Of a DNA stretch of 64,000 bases, positions 49,112 to 57,979 are shown in pieces (the first letter of the stretch is position 1; each line of letters begins with the position of its first letter). The stretch covers positions 1 through 64,000 of the forward strand of contig NZ_JADDXW010000012.1 in the NCBI RefSeq assembly GCF_017183135.1, written 5' to 3'. The notes under the pieces were generated by a model. It worked only from the letters and a program-made list of their open reading frames with translations. It had not been told where the DNA came from and made no database searches. This DNA comes from Aurantimonas marina (lineage in GTDB: Bacteria > Pseudomonadota > Alphaproteobacteria > Rhizobiales > Rhizobiaceae). A program made the translations under genes and the position numbers.

Positions 49112-50038
49112 ATGACAACCCGACTTTACCACCATCCGATCTTCGTCGAGCACCTGACCGGCGCGGGTCATCCTGAGCGGCCGGACCGCATGAAGGCGGT
49201 CGCCGCCGCCTTGGAAGACGAGGCGTTCCAGCATCTCGACCGGGTCGAGGCGCCGGAGGGAACGCTGGAAGCGATCTATCGCTGCCATCCGGAAGCCTTC
49301 GTCCGCAAGATCGCCACGGCGATCCCGGACGAGGGCCTCGCGCGCATCGATAACGATACGATCGTCAGCCCGAAGAGTTTTTCCGCCGCATTCCATGCCG
49401 TCGGTGCCGCCATGGCCGGCGTCGACGACGTGATGTCGGGTGCGGCAGACAACGTCTTTGTCGCGTCGCGGCCGCCAGGTCACCACGCTGAATCGAGCAC
49501 GGCGATGGGTTTCTGCCTGTTCAACCAGGCCGCCATCGCCGCCCGCCACGCCCAGGCGGCGCACGGTCTCGAACGGGTGGCGATCGTCGATTGGGATGTC
49601 CACCACGGCAACGGTTCGCAGGAAATCTTCTGGTCGGATCCCTCGGTTCTCTATTGTTCCACGCATCAGATGCCGCTCTATCCGGGCACCGGCGCCAAGG
49701 ACGAGACCGGCGCCGGCAACATCGTCAACGCCCCCTTGTCCGCAGGCGACGGCGGTTTGGCGTTCCGCGAGGCGTTCGCGTCGCGCATCCTGCCGGCGCT
49801 GGAGGCGTTCCAACCCGATCTCATCATCATCTCGGCCGGCTTCGACGCCCATCGCCGCGATCCGCTGGCCAATCTCATGCTGGAGGCGTCGGACTTCGAC
49901 CAGGCGACGGCGGAACTGATGGCCATCGCCGACAAGCATTGCAACGGCCGGCTTGTGAGCATCCTCGAAGGCGGCTACGACCTCGAGGGGCTCGCCGTCT
50001 CGACCACCGCCCACGTCAAACGGCTGATGACCGGCTGA
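49112..50038 (+). CDS. Histone deacetylase-family amidohydrolase
   Basis: A 308-residue class II HDAC-like zinc hydrolase. Active-site motifs are [19 protein letters not shown] (paired His), [15 protein letters not shown] (zinc Asp and His) and [15 protein letters not shown] (zinc Asp), with the catalytic-tyrosine loop near [11 protein letters not shown]. In bacteria such enzymes deacetylate polyamines or small amides. It precedes xseB by 38 bases, an arrangement common in Rhizobiales. Confidence 0.92.
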   Translation: MTTRLYHHPIFVEHLTGAGHPERPDRMKAVAAALEDEAFQHLDRVEAPEGTLEAIYRCHPEAFVRKIATAIPDEGLARIDNDTIVSPKSFSAAFHAVGAAMAGVDDVMSGAADNVFVASRPPGHHAESSTAMGFCLFNQAAIAARHAQAAHGLERVAIVDWDVHHGNGSQEIFWSDPSVLYCSTHQMPLYPGTGAKDETGAGNIVNAPLSAGDGGLAFREAFASRILPALEAFQPDLIIISAGFDAHRRDPLANLMLEASDFDQATAELMAIADKHCNGRLVSILEGGYDLEGLAVSTTAHVKRLMTG

Positions 50039-50076
50039 CGCCGTACGCTCCGATAAGCTCGAAAGACGCGAACCCC

Positions 50077-50349
50077 ATGGCAGACATCGACGAGGCCACC
50101 CTTCCGGCCGACGATTCCGACATCAAGCGGATGAGCTTCGAGGACGCGCTCGCGGCGCTGGAGCGGATCGTCTCGGATCTCGAACGCGGCGATGTCCCGC
50201 TGGACCGCTCGATCCGCATCTATGAGCGCGGCGAGAAGCTGAAGAACCATTGCGACCGGCTGTTATCGGCGGCCGAGGACAAGGTCGAGAAGATCAAGCT
50301 GAACCGGCAGGGCAAGCCGGTCGGGACGGAGCCGCTCGATCCCGGCTGA
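50077..50349 (+). CDS. xseB: Exodeoxyribonuclease VII small subunit
   Basis: A 90-residue small subunit. The core [20 protein letters not shown] followed by [15 protein letters not shown] is diagnostic. It binds XseA, which is not in the window, to form the single-strand exonuclease. It belongs to the HDAC-xseB-dxs block. Confidence 0.94.
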   Translation: MADIDEATLPADDSDIKRMSFEDALAALERIVSDLERGDVPLDRSIRIYERGEKLKNHCDRLLSAAEDKVEKIKLNRQGKPVGTEPLDPG

Positions 50350-50511
50350 CGGGCCGATCACGGGCCATCGGCTGCGCGCCCTCGCGCTTCTCCTAGCAGG
50401 CGCGCGACCGAAATTCAGTTGTCTCCAGTGGGTTGAACGGAGCAGGCTGGAACCAATTTAATCTGGATACGCGCCGCTCCAGCGCAACGACAAGACCTAT
50501 GAGGTTTGCCA

Positions 50512-52428
50512 GTGCCCAACGAGTTGACGACACCGCTGCTCGACCAGATCGCCTCGCCGGCAGACCTTCGCCGGTTCAAGGAGAGCGAGCTGCGGCAGGT
50601 CGCCGACGAGTTGCGGGCCGACCTGATCGACGCGGTGTCGAAGACCGGCGGGCACCTCGGCGCCGGTCTCGGCGTCGTCGAACTGACTGTCGCCCTTCAT
50701 TACGTCTTCGACACCCCGGACGACCGGCTGATCTGGGATGTCGGCCATCAGGCCTATCCGCACAAGATCCTCACCGGCCGGCGTGAGAAGATGCGCACGG
50801 TGCGCCAGGAAGGCGGGCTGTCGGGCTTTGCCAAGCGCACCGAAAGCGAATACGACCCCTTCGGCGCCGGCCATTCCTCGACATCGATCTCGGCCGGCCT
50901 CGGCATGGCGGTGGCGCGCGATCTCGCCGGCGGCACCAACAACGTCGTGGCGGTGATCGGCGACGGCGCGATGAGCGCCGGCATGGCCTATGAGGCGATG
51001 AACAATGCCGGCGCGCTCGACGCCCGCCTCATCGTCATTCTCAACGACAACGACATGTCGATCGCCCCGCCGACCGGCGCGATGAGCGCCTATCTCGCCC
51101 GCCTCGTCTCCGGCAAGACCTACCGGACCCTGCGCAACCGCGCGAAATCGCTGAGCCAGCATCTGCCGGACTTCATGCGCGAGGGCGCCCGCAAGACCGA
51201 GGAATACACCCGCGGCTTCTTTACCGGCGGCACCTTGTTCGAGGAGCTCGGCTTCTACTATGTCGGCCCGATCGACGGCCACGATCTCGATCACCTCCTG
51301 CCGGTGCTCAAGAACGTCCGCGACGCCCAGACCGGGCCGATCCTCGTCCATGTCGTCACCCGCAAGGGCAAGGGCTACGCGCCGGCCGAGGATTCCGACG
51401 ACAAATATCACGGCGTTTCCAAATTCGACGTCATCACCGGCGCCCAGGCGAAATCCAAGGGCAACGCGCCGAGCTACACCAGCGTCTTTGCAGAAACGCT
51501 GATCCAGGAGGCACACGAGGACGACAGGATCGTCGCCGTCCATGCCGCCATGCCGGACGGCACCGGCCTCGACAAGTTCGGCGCCGTCTTCCCGGCCCGC
51601 ACCTTCGACGTCGGCATCGCCGAGCAGCACGCGGTCACCTTCTGCGCCGGCCTCGCCTCGGAGGGCTACAAGCCGTTCGCGGCGATCTATTCCACCTTCC
51701 TGCAGCGCGCCTACGACCAGATCGTCCACGACGTCGCGATCCAGAAGCTCCCCGTGCGCTTTGCCATCGACCGCGCCGGCTATGTCGGCGCCGACGGGCC
51801 GACCCATGCGGGCGCCTTCGACACCGGCTTCCTGTGCCCCCTGCCCGGCATGGTGGTGATGGCCGCCGCCGACGAGGCGGAACTGCGCCACATGGTCCGC
51901 ACCGCCACGCTTTACGACGACGGGCCGATCTCCTTCCGCTATCCGCGCGGCAACGGCACCGGCGTCGACCTGCCCGAGCGCGGCGAGGCGCTCGCCATCG
52001 GAAAGGGCCGCATCGTCAAGGAAGGCACCAAGGTCGCTATCCTCTCCTTCGGCAGCCGGCTCGCCGACAGCTTGGCTGCGGCCGAGGAACTCGACACCTT
52101 CGGCTTGTCGACCACCGTCGCCGACGCCCGCTTCGCCAAGCCGCTCGACGCCGATCTGATTGCGCGCCTCGCCCGCGATCACGAGGTGCTGATCCTGGTC
52201 GAGGAAGGGGCGAGCGGCGGCTTCGCCACGCAAGTCCTTGGACATCTGGCGGTGCGCGGCCTCCTCGATCACGGGCTCAAGGTGCGGCCGCTGACGATGC
52301 CGGACCGCTTCGTCGACCACGCCGCGCCGGAAGCGATGGTCAAGACCGCCGCCCTCGACCGCAAGGGCATCGTCGACGCCGTGTTCCGGGCGCTCGGCGC
52401 CGAGGCCGAGCGGGTGCTGAAGGCATGA
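50512..52428 (+). CDS. dxs: 1-deoxy-D-xylulose-5-phosphate synthase
   Basis: A 638-residue thiamine diphosphate enzyme, the entry step of the MEP pathway. Motifs are [30 protein letters not shown], the ThDP-binding [20 protein letters not shown] and, in the pyrimidine domain, [19 protein letters not shown] use the GTG at 50512, which has GAGG at seven bases; the frame could open at a TTG at 50506, where that site would be too close. The next gene on the core map, tlyA, is displaced by the insertion at 52430-57210. Confidence 0.97.
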   Translation: MPNELTTPLLDQIASPADLRRFKESELRQVADELRADLIDAVSKTGGHLGAGLGVVELTVALHYVFDTPDDRLIWDVGHQAYPHKILTGRREKMRTVRQEGGLSGFAKRTESEYDPFGAGHSSTSISAGLGMAVARDLAGGTNNVVAVIGDGAMSAGMAYEAMNNAGALDARLIVILNDNDMSIAPPTGAMSAYLARLVSGKTYRTLRNRAKSLSQHLPDFMREGARKTEEYTRGFFTGGTLFEELGFYYVGPIDGHDLDHLLPVLKNVRDAQTGPILVHVVTRKGKGYAPAEDSDDKYHGVSKFDVITGAQAKSKGNAPSYTSVFAETLIQEAHEDDRIVAVHAAMPDGTGLDKFGAVFPARTFDVGIAEQHAVTFCAGLASEGYKPFAAIYSTFLQRAYDQIVHDVAIQKLPVRFAIDRAGYVGADGPTHAGAFDTGFLCPLPGMVVMAAADEAELRHMVRTATLYDDGPISFRYPRGNGTGVDLPERGEALAIGKGRIVKEGTKVAILSFGSRLADSLAAAEELDTFGLSTTVADARFAKPLDADLIARLARDHEVLILVEEGASGGFATQVLGHLAVRGLLDHGLKVRPLTMPDRFVDHAAPEAMVKTAALDRKGIVDAVFRALGAEAERVLKA

Positions 52429-52614
52429 GGGAGTGGGGCGCCCACGCAAGTCATTCAATGCCAGCCTCTGTTTCACTAAAAGCGAACGTTTTCAGCATAG
52501 GCTGTGGATGGCCGTCGTCCCTTGCCCTGAGCAGCACAAAAAGATAGCCTTTCCTAGCACCCCGATGCGATCTTACCGTTGCTTTTTTAATCAGATAGGG
52601 GCGGTATCGTCGCG

Positions 52615-53757
52615 ATGAAGTTGGTCGATCTTTTTTGCGGATCCGGTGGGTTCTCGTTGGGCGCTCATAGTTCGGGTTTCGAGGTTGCCGCAGCTTATGA
52701 TATCGACAAGATCCTGACGTCCTCCTTCCCGAAAAATTTTCCTAACACCGAACTCTTCCATCGCGATGTGGCGACACTGTCCGGCAATGAAATCCGAGCA
52801 GCCGTAGCGGATGATATTACCGGAATTTTTGGCGGGCCACCCTGCCAGGGTTTCAGCGATATTGGGCGTCGGTCTAGCAATGATCCGCGTCGTGAGTTGC
52901 TCGGGCATTTTTTCCGGATTGTCTCGGAAATCGAGCCTTATTTTTTCGTGATGGAGAACGTACGCGGCCTGGCCTACGTCGACGCTTTGCCAGTGCTCGA
53001 AGGTGCACTGGCACTAGTGCTGCCTCGGTACGACGTGCTTGGGCCGCTAATCTGGGACGCCTCAGATTTCGGCGCAGCAACCAAGCGCAATCGCATGTTC
53101 GTGATCGGGGTTCGTAAAGATCTGAAGGCGCCGATCAATCGGCAAGCAGTCGAGAAGTTCAAACGTCCGGCAGCTACGGTCAAGGCGGCGATTTCCGATC
53201 TCGCATGTGCCCGTATGCTTCCTTCGTGCGACAGTTTTCCGGGTTTCGACCGATGGACGATTACGCGTCGGGGACTCCCCTCCGACTACGCTTTGCCGCT
53301 TCGATCTGACGACATGACTTTCACTGGGCACAGGCCGACGGTCCACTCACAGGCAGTTATCGACCGATTTGCATTGGTGAAACCTGGGGCGGTCGATCCG
53401 ATTGGTCGTCATTCAAGACTAAAATGGGACGGCCAATGCCCGACGCTGCGCGCGGGGACTGGTGCGGACAAAGGATCTTATCAGGCCGTACGTCCAATTC
53501 ACCCGGCAGAGAACCGCGTGATTACTGTTCGGGAAGCGGCGCGCCTCCAAGGCTTTCCAGACGCTCACATTTTCCATCCGACGGTTTGGCACAGCTTCCG
53601 AATGATTGGGAATAGCGTATCACCAATCATGAGCGCAGCCATTTTCAAGGCAATCCGCGCGCATCTCGGGCTGTTTTCCGCCAATTTCGGCGATAATGCG
53701 AACACAGGCACAAACAAGGCGGATCTATCTGAGGTTTTTTTCGTAGCTGCTGAGTAG
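52615..53757 (+). CDS. DNA C5-cytosine methyltransferase (Dcm type)
   Basis: A 380-residue 5-methylcytosine DNA methyltransferase. Motif I is VDLFCGSGGFSLG, motif IV GGPPCQGFSDIG with the catalytic Cys77, motif VI FFVMENVRGL (Glu114), motif VIII near KRNRMFVIGV, and motifs IX-X PTLRAGTGAD and MIGNSVSPIM. The target-recognition region lies at about 190-280; its sequence specificity cannot be read off. It opens the four-gene accessory operon, four bases before vsr. Base composition is more AT-rich than in flanking genes, consistent with transfer. Confidence 0.94.
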   Translation: MKLVDLFCGSGGFSLGAHSSGFEVAAAYDIDKILTSSFPKNFPNTELFHRDVATLSGNEIRAAVADDITGIFGGPPCQGFSDIGRRSSNDPRRELLGHFFRIVSEIEPYFFVMENVRGLAYVDALPVLEGALALVLPRYDVLGPLIWDASDFGAATKRNRMFVIGVRKDLKAPINRQAVEKFKRPAATVKAAISDLACARMLPSCDSFPGFDRWTITRRGLPSDYALPLRSDDMTFTGHRPTVHSQAVIDRFALVKPGAVDPIGRHSRLKWDGQCPTLRAGTGADKGSYQAVRPIHPAENRVITVREAARLQGFPDAHIFHPTVWHSFRMIGNSVSPIMSAAIFKAIRAHLGLFSANFGDNANTGTNKADLSEVFFVAAE

Positions 53758-53761
53758 ATTT

Positions 53762-54178
53762 ATGACAGATCGACTTTCTACTGACCGCAGGTCTTGGCTG
53801 ATGTCGCGCGTATCGTCTAAGGACACGGCCCCCGAAATACGAGTGAGATCGGCCGCGCACCGCCGCGGACTACGCTTCCGCATCCACCGACGCGACCTCC
53901 CAGGCTCGCCCGATCTTGTATTTCCAAAGCGGCGGCTGGCGATATTTGTTCACGGATGCTTTTGGCACAGACACCCTGGTTGCCGGAAGGCATCGACGCC
54001 AAAGTCAAACATTGCGTTCTGGCAAAAGAAATTCGCCCAGAACATCGAGCGAGATGAGCTATCTCGCAGGAAGCTTCAATCACTTGGATGGCAGGTGCTA
54101 ACGATCTGGGAATGCGAGACGAAGAGGGAAGATACCCTGTATACTTTTCTGAAGGAGATCGAAAAGTATGGGAACTGA
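53762..54178 (+). CDS. vsr: Very short patch repair endonuclease Vsr
   Basis: A 138-residue Vsr nuclease, which nicks at T:G mismatches made by deamination of 5-methylcytosine. The catalytic core is GSPDLVFPKRRLAIFVHGCF: Asp51, His64, then His69 in WHRH, with zinc ligands Cys66, His71, Cys74 and Cys118 (WECE). The length and positions match E. coli Vsr closely. Pairing with a Dcm-type methylase is usual. Its end overlaps the next gene by 11 bases. Confidence 0.94.
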   Translation: MTDRLSTDRRSWLMSRVSSKDTAPEIRVRSAAHRRGLRFRIHRRDLPGSPDLVFPKRRLAIFVHGCFWHRHPGCRKASTPKSNIAFWQKKFAQNIERDELSRRKLQSLGWQVLTIWECETKREDTLYTFLKEIEKYGN

Positions 54179-55589
54179 TGAATCGATGGGCGACAAGAAG
54201 ATGGTAGGTGGTGGCGAGACAATCGACGGCGCGCCAACGAAACGCTTCTTCGTGCAAATGCTCCCTCGGGATATCGAGCTTGACGACGCAATCCTCGATC
54301 TTGTCGATAATAGCGTCGACGGGGCGATGCGATCTAAACGCGAAGAATTAGAGACCACACGGCCATTCGAGGGATATCGCTGCGATCTGCAAATGGACGG
54401 CGATAGCTTCCGTCTTATAGATAATTGCGGAGGGATCCCGAACGCTTATCTCGGCCCAGCATTCCGCTTAGGGAGACCAAGCATTGAGTTAGACGGCGAC
54501 CTTCCAACGATCGGAATGTACGGGATTGGAATGAAGCGCGCCATCTTCAAGATGGCGCGCGATGCTACGGTCACATCGCGCTCTTCGGAGAGGGCAGTGC
54601 GAGTTCGATACGACCCCGATTGGCTGGACCCGGAGTCGCCTGATTGGTTGCTGCAGATCGACGATATAGAGGACAACGGCGAGCGAGGCGTCGAAATCGC
54701 CGTAACGGACTTGCTGCCGGAGACCGCGAAGCGCTTCCGAGACGATACCTTCCTCGATGCCCTGCGAACCAAACTGGGTCAGCACTTCGCCTACATTATG
54801 GGCCGGGGATTTAGCGTCACGCTTAACGGACATCCAGTGTCGCCTGAGACGGTGCAACTTATTTTCTCCGAACAGGTGAAGCCTTATGATTTTGAGGCAC
54901 AGGCGAACGGTGTCGAGATAAAAGTGACGCTGGGCTTTTTTCGAAACCTGACCCGGCAGTCAGAGCTTGAAGAGGCGACCGATCCCGATGAGGGAGAAGG
55001 CGTTGCCGCCGATGCTGCTGGTATCACGGTAATCTGCAACGAGCGTGTCGTCGTAATTTCGGACAGAACGACGATTACAGGATGGGGCATCGCAAGCACG
55101 CCGAGGTACCATCCCCAGTTCCGCGCGATAAGTGGCCTCATTATCTTCTCTGCGCTCGACGCCAAGCGTTTGCCAATTTCGACGACGAAGCGCGACTTGG
55201 ATACGGATTCGGACGTTTTTCTTCCGGCACGAAACGCTGCAATGGAGGGTATCCGGCTATTCGTTGCGTTTACAAACAAGTGGAAGGGCAGCGAAGAAGA
55301 CACCGACACCTTTTTGACAACAGGCAAACGCGTCGAAGCCCGGAGCATAAAATTGGCCGCGTCGGAGGATGGAAAAATAGTTCGTGGCTCGCCCTACGAA
55401 GCCAAGGTGTACCGGCCGACGCTGCCGACCCCCCCGTCAGCAAACACAAAACGGCGTGTGGCGTTCTCGAAGGATCGTGCCGAAATTGAGCGCCTCGGGG
55501 CGGAACTATTGGATGACGCCAAGGCCAAGCCCGGCGACGTCGGCGCGGCTGCCTGGGATCGCGTAGCGAATGAGCTTGTAAAGAAATGA
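54168..55589 (+). CDS. GHKL ATPase, MORC/MutL-like (restriction-modification associated)
   Basis: A 473-residue protein with an N-terminal Bergerat (HSP90/MutL/MORC) ATPase. The N box is LDDAILDLVDNSVDGAM (Asn48), G1 is DNCGGI (85-90) and G2 GMYGIGMKRAIFKMA (116-130). An S5-like second domain carries a candidate gamma-phosphate lysine in PISTTKRDLD (Lys341). The C-terminal 100 residues are unassigned. Iyer, Abhiman and Aravind (2008) described MORC and MutL homologues in prokaryotic restriction-modification operons, which fits this context. The ATG at 54168 has AAGGAGATC upstream. ATP-driven clamp or gate action on DNA is inferred, not shown. Confidence 0.82.
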   Translation: MGTDESMGDKKMVGGGETIDGAPTKRFFVQMLPRDIELDDAILDLVDNSVDGAMRSKREELETTRPFEGYRCDLQMDGDSFRLIDNCGGIPNAYLGPAFRLGRPSIELDGDLPTIGMYGIGMKRAIFKMARDATVTSRSSERAVRVRYDPDWLDPESPDWLLQIDDIEDNGERGVEIAVTDLLPETAKRFRDDTFLDALRTKLGQHFAYIMGRGFSVTLNGHPVSPETVQLIFSEQVKPYDFEAQANGVEIKVTLGFFRNLTRQSELEEATDPDEGEGVAADAAGITVICNERVVVISDRTTITGWGIASTPRYHPQFRAISGLIIFSALDAKRLPISTTKRDLDTDSDVFLPARNAAMEGIRLFVAFTNKWKGSEEDTDTFLTTGKRVEARSIKLAASEDGKIVRGSPYEAKVYRPTLPTPPSANTKRRVAFSKDRAEIERLGAELLDDAKAKPGDVGAAAWDRVANELVKK

Positions 55590-56563
55590 GCGGCAGCGGT
55601 CTTCCCTATCGACTGCGCCCCAATAAATACGTTGATCGCGAACTTTTCGCGGAACTCGTGTCCGTCGCCGTCGCGCGCGAAGGCGCGGATAAATACGCCT
55701 ATTTGTCCATGGGCGGGAGGCACCTCTCTGATCATCTTGCCGTTCTGCGGAGGGCAGGTCTCACCAAGTTCGTTTCGTTTGATATAGACCCGAACGTGGT
55801 TGCGAGACAGCGCTTCAATGCGGTGCTCCCGACTTCAATATGCGAGACTCTCCACAGCGGCGAATTGCCCTCGAAAATACAGGATTTTCTGGAACGTCTC
55901 GGCTCGGACCGGGCTATTGTTTGGCTTGACTATACGGAGCCGAAGCGTCGGGCTCAGTTGAAGGAAGTTGATGCGCTCGCGGCGGTTCTCCAGCCTGGCG
56001 ACATGCTCCGGGTAACGTTGAACGCCGAATTCGCAACACTGGAAAGAAAGCGAGAAGCCCAACTGACTCCAGCGCAAAAAGAATTACCGATGGAGCGGAA
56101 AAGGGCCGTCATCCTAAAAAAGGAGTTGAATGATTATGTTCCCGGCTCCATTGAGCAGATCTCAAATGATGACATCGGCGTGGCCTTGGCGCGCTGCGTC
56201 GGACGGGCTTGTGAAATGGGTATTCGGAATTCGGGCGCCAACAGGGTCGCGGTGCCGATATTGCTGACCGATTACACCGACACCACTCGAATGGTGACGG
56301 TCACTGTCCTCTTCGCCAACGAGGCAGACGACGATATATTTGGCTTGCGTGGTTGGGTGCATACCGCACGCGATTGGAGCAATGTAGAGCGTCTGACGAT
56401 ACCGGATTTCTCGCCTCGAGAGCGTCACGCTCTTGACATGGTCGAACGAAACGAGGGGGCAACCCTCAATGACACCCTTGGTTTCGATTTCGATCCCGCT
56501 GACGTGGCAACTTACAGGCGCTTTAGACGATTTTTCCCACTGTTTCAGTCGGTTAGCGATTAG
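55586..56563 (+). CDS. Putative methyltransferase-fold protein of the Dcm-Vsr-ATPase operon
   Basis: A 325-residue protein, translationally coupled to the ATPase (ATGA overlap). Residues 36-80 look like a Rossmann SAM-binding start: KYAYLSMGGRHLSDHLAV, then FVSFDIDPNVVARQRFN with acidic residues where SAM ribose binds. VWLDYTEPKRRAQL could be motif IV. The C-terminus (from about 215) holds a beta-rich part and a helical end (FRRFFPLF). It resembles proteins annotated as putative O-methyltransferases (Pfam Methyltransf_35), but I cannot confirm membership. Whether it modifies DNA, protein or a small molecule is unknown. Confidence 0.65.
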   Translation: MSGSGLPYRLRPNKYVDRELFAELVSVAVAREGADKYAYLSMGGRHLSDHLAVLRRAGLTKFVSFDIDPNVVARQRFNAVLPTSICETLHSGELPSKIQDFLERLGSDRAIVWLDYTEPKRRAQLKEVDALAAVLQPGDMLRVTLNAEFATLERKREAQLTPAQKELPMERKRAVILKKELNDYVPGSIEQISNDDIGVALARCVGRACEMGIRNSGANRVAVPILLTDYTDTTRMVTVTVLFANEADDDIFGLRGWVHTARDWSNVERLTIPDFSPRERHALDMVERNEGATLNDTLGFDFDPADVATYRRFRRFFPLFQSVSD

Positions 56564-57214
56564 TTGTCCATTTAACCACCCAAACTGGACGTTCCGCTAT
56601 CGACCCAACCGCTTCACCCTTCTAAAAAAATATCCCCACCCCTTTCCCCTCCCGCATACTCCCCTCACCGCCGGCCCGCGATCGGGCACGAATGATCACC
56701 GGGATCGTTCGGGGGCTGGCGGGCGGCGTCTGCGCTGCGGCCTCTTCCGGAGGGACCGCATCCCGGACGACCCGAGGTACTGCCGGCCCGTCGCCTACTA
56801 CGGGGCGTCTGCGGATCGATCCGCTTGAGCTTGGCTTCGGCCTTGCGAAGAGTCGGCTGCCATTGGGGCCCTTGTCGCGTCGTCTTGCGATGGCGGGAGG
56901 AGGGCAGACCGCCGGAGGAATTGGGCCAGCGCAAGCCGGCCCGCCCCTTCGGCGCCCGGTGAATCGGGTTCGATAAATCCCGCGCGGCACGCCGAAGGTG
57001 GACCGCTACCCTACACTCTGGAGGTCCGCCTCCGGCGTGCCGCCGACCTGACCGCGCCGAATGGCGGGGACGGAACGGCGAAACTTTTCCCGCCAGCGTC
57101 CCGGCAGGGCGTCGGCGGACATCATGCCCCGGCCGCATCGCGGCGCGGGAACGCCTTGCCGCGTCTTCCCAATCACCGCTTGCCATTTCTCCCCGCCCGC
57201 CGCATGACCTGCCG
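56564..57214. other. Gene-free right flank of the accessory insertion
   Basis: About 650 bases without a credible gene. The first 100 are AT-rich with polypyrimidine and A runs. The rest is GC-rich, and its open frames show no domains. It holds a large inverted repeat (see next entry). Probably decayed insertion boundary plus the tlyA upstream region. Confidence 0.5.
56984..57043. repeat. Large imperfect inverted repeat (21-bp arms)
   Basis: Arm 1 (56984-57004) begins GCGGCACGCCG and ends GGACC. Arm 2 (57023-57043) is its reverse complement at 19 of 21 positions, with an 18-base loop. It could be a strong hairpin, the end pair of a miniature mobile element, or an excision scar. Confidence 0.6.
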
Positions 57215-57979
57215 ATGGCCTCCACCGAAGAACAGCATCTGTCGCGCGTGCGGCTCGATACCCTCGTTTCCGACCGCGGCCTCGCCGCCAGCCGGGCGCG
57301 CGCCCGCGACGCGATCCTGCGCGGCCACGTCAAGGTCGACGGGCTCGTCGTCACCAAGCCGAGCCTCAACGTGCCGCCGGAAAGCGAGATCACCCTCGAC
57401 GACCCGGCGGCGGACTACGTCTCGCGCGCCGGACTGAAGCTGGAAGCCGCGCTCGACCATTTCGCGATTCCCGTCGCAGGCCGCACCGCGCTCGATCTCG
57501 GCGCTTCGACCGGCGGTTTCACCGAGGCGCTCTTGCGGCGCGACGCGGCGCATGTGGTGGCGATCGACGTCGGCCACGGGCAGATGCACCCGCGCGTTGC
57601 CGCCGACAAGCGCGTCACCGCGATCGAGGGGCTCAACGCCCGCGATCTCACCCGCCTCGACCTCAACGGCCACCGCTTCGATCTCCTCGTCGCCGATGTC
57701 AGCTTCATCTCGCTGCGGCTCGCCCTGCCGCCGGCGCTGGATCTGGCCGAGCCGGGGACATCGGCGGTGATCCTCGTCAAGCCGCAATTCGAGGCCGGCC
57801 GCGAGGCGATCGCCAAGAACGGCTTGCTGCGCGACCTGGACAGCGCGCCGCTCGTGGCCGAAGCGCTTCGCGACTGGCTGGCCGCGCAACCCGGCTGGCG
57901 GGTCGGCGAGATGATCCCCTCGCCCATCGCCGGCGGCGACGGCAACCACGAATTCCTGCTCGCGGCGGAAAAGCCATGA
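57215..57979 (+). CDS. tlyA: TlyA-family rRNA 2'-O-methyltransferase
   Basis: A 254-residue protein with an N-terminal S4 RNA-binding domain (about 11-70, RLDTLVSDRGLAASRARARD) and an FtsJ-like methyltransferase domain. ALDLGASTGGFTEALL is the SAM motif, and the catalytic Lys-Asp-Lys set includes YVSRAGLKLEAAL, VADVSFISLRLAL and ILVKPQFEAG. TlyA methylates rRNA in mycobacteria. In Rhizobiales it usually follows dxs directly; here the accessory operon intervenes. The stop overlaps the next gene by four bases. Confidence 0.93.
   Translation: MASTEEQHLSRVRLDTLVSDRGLAASRARARDAILRGHVKVDGLVVTKPSLNVPPESEITLDDPAADYVSRAGLKLEAALDHFAIPVAGRTALDLGASTGGFTEALLRRDAAHVVAIDVGHGQMHPRVAADKRVTAIEGLNARDLTRLDLNGHRFDLLVADVSFISLRLALPPALDLAEPGTSAVILVKPQFEAGREAIAKNGLLRDLDSAPLVAEALRDWLAAQPGWRVGEMIPSPIAGGDGNHEFLLAAEKP

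Noticed and set aside
50497-52476. 659-codon minus-strand open frame opposite dxs
   Set aside because: Shadow of dxs; its translation has no domain and a biased composition, while the plus strand carries all Dxs motifs.
52615-56563. Classical type II restriction-modification system
   Set aside because: No gene with a recognisable restriction endonuclease motif is present apart from Vsr, which is a mismatch nickase.
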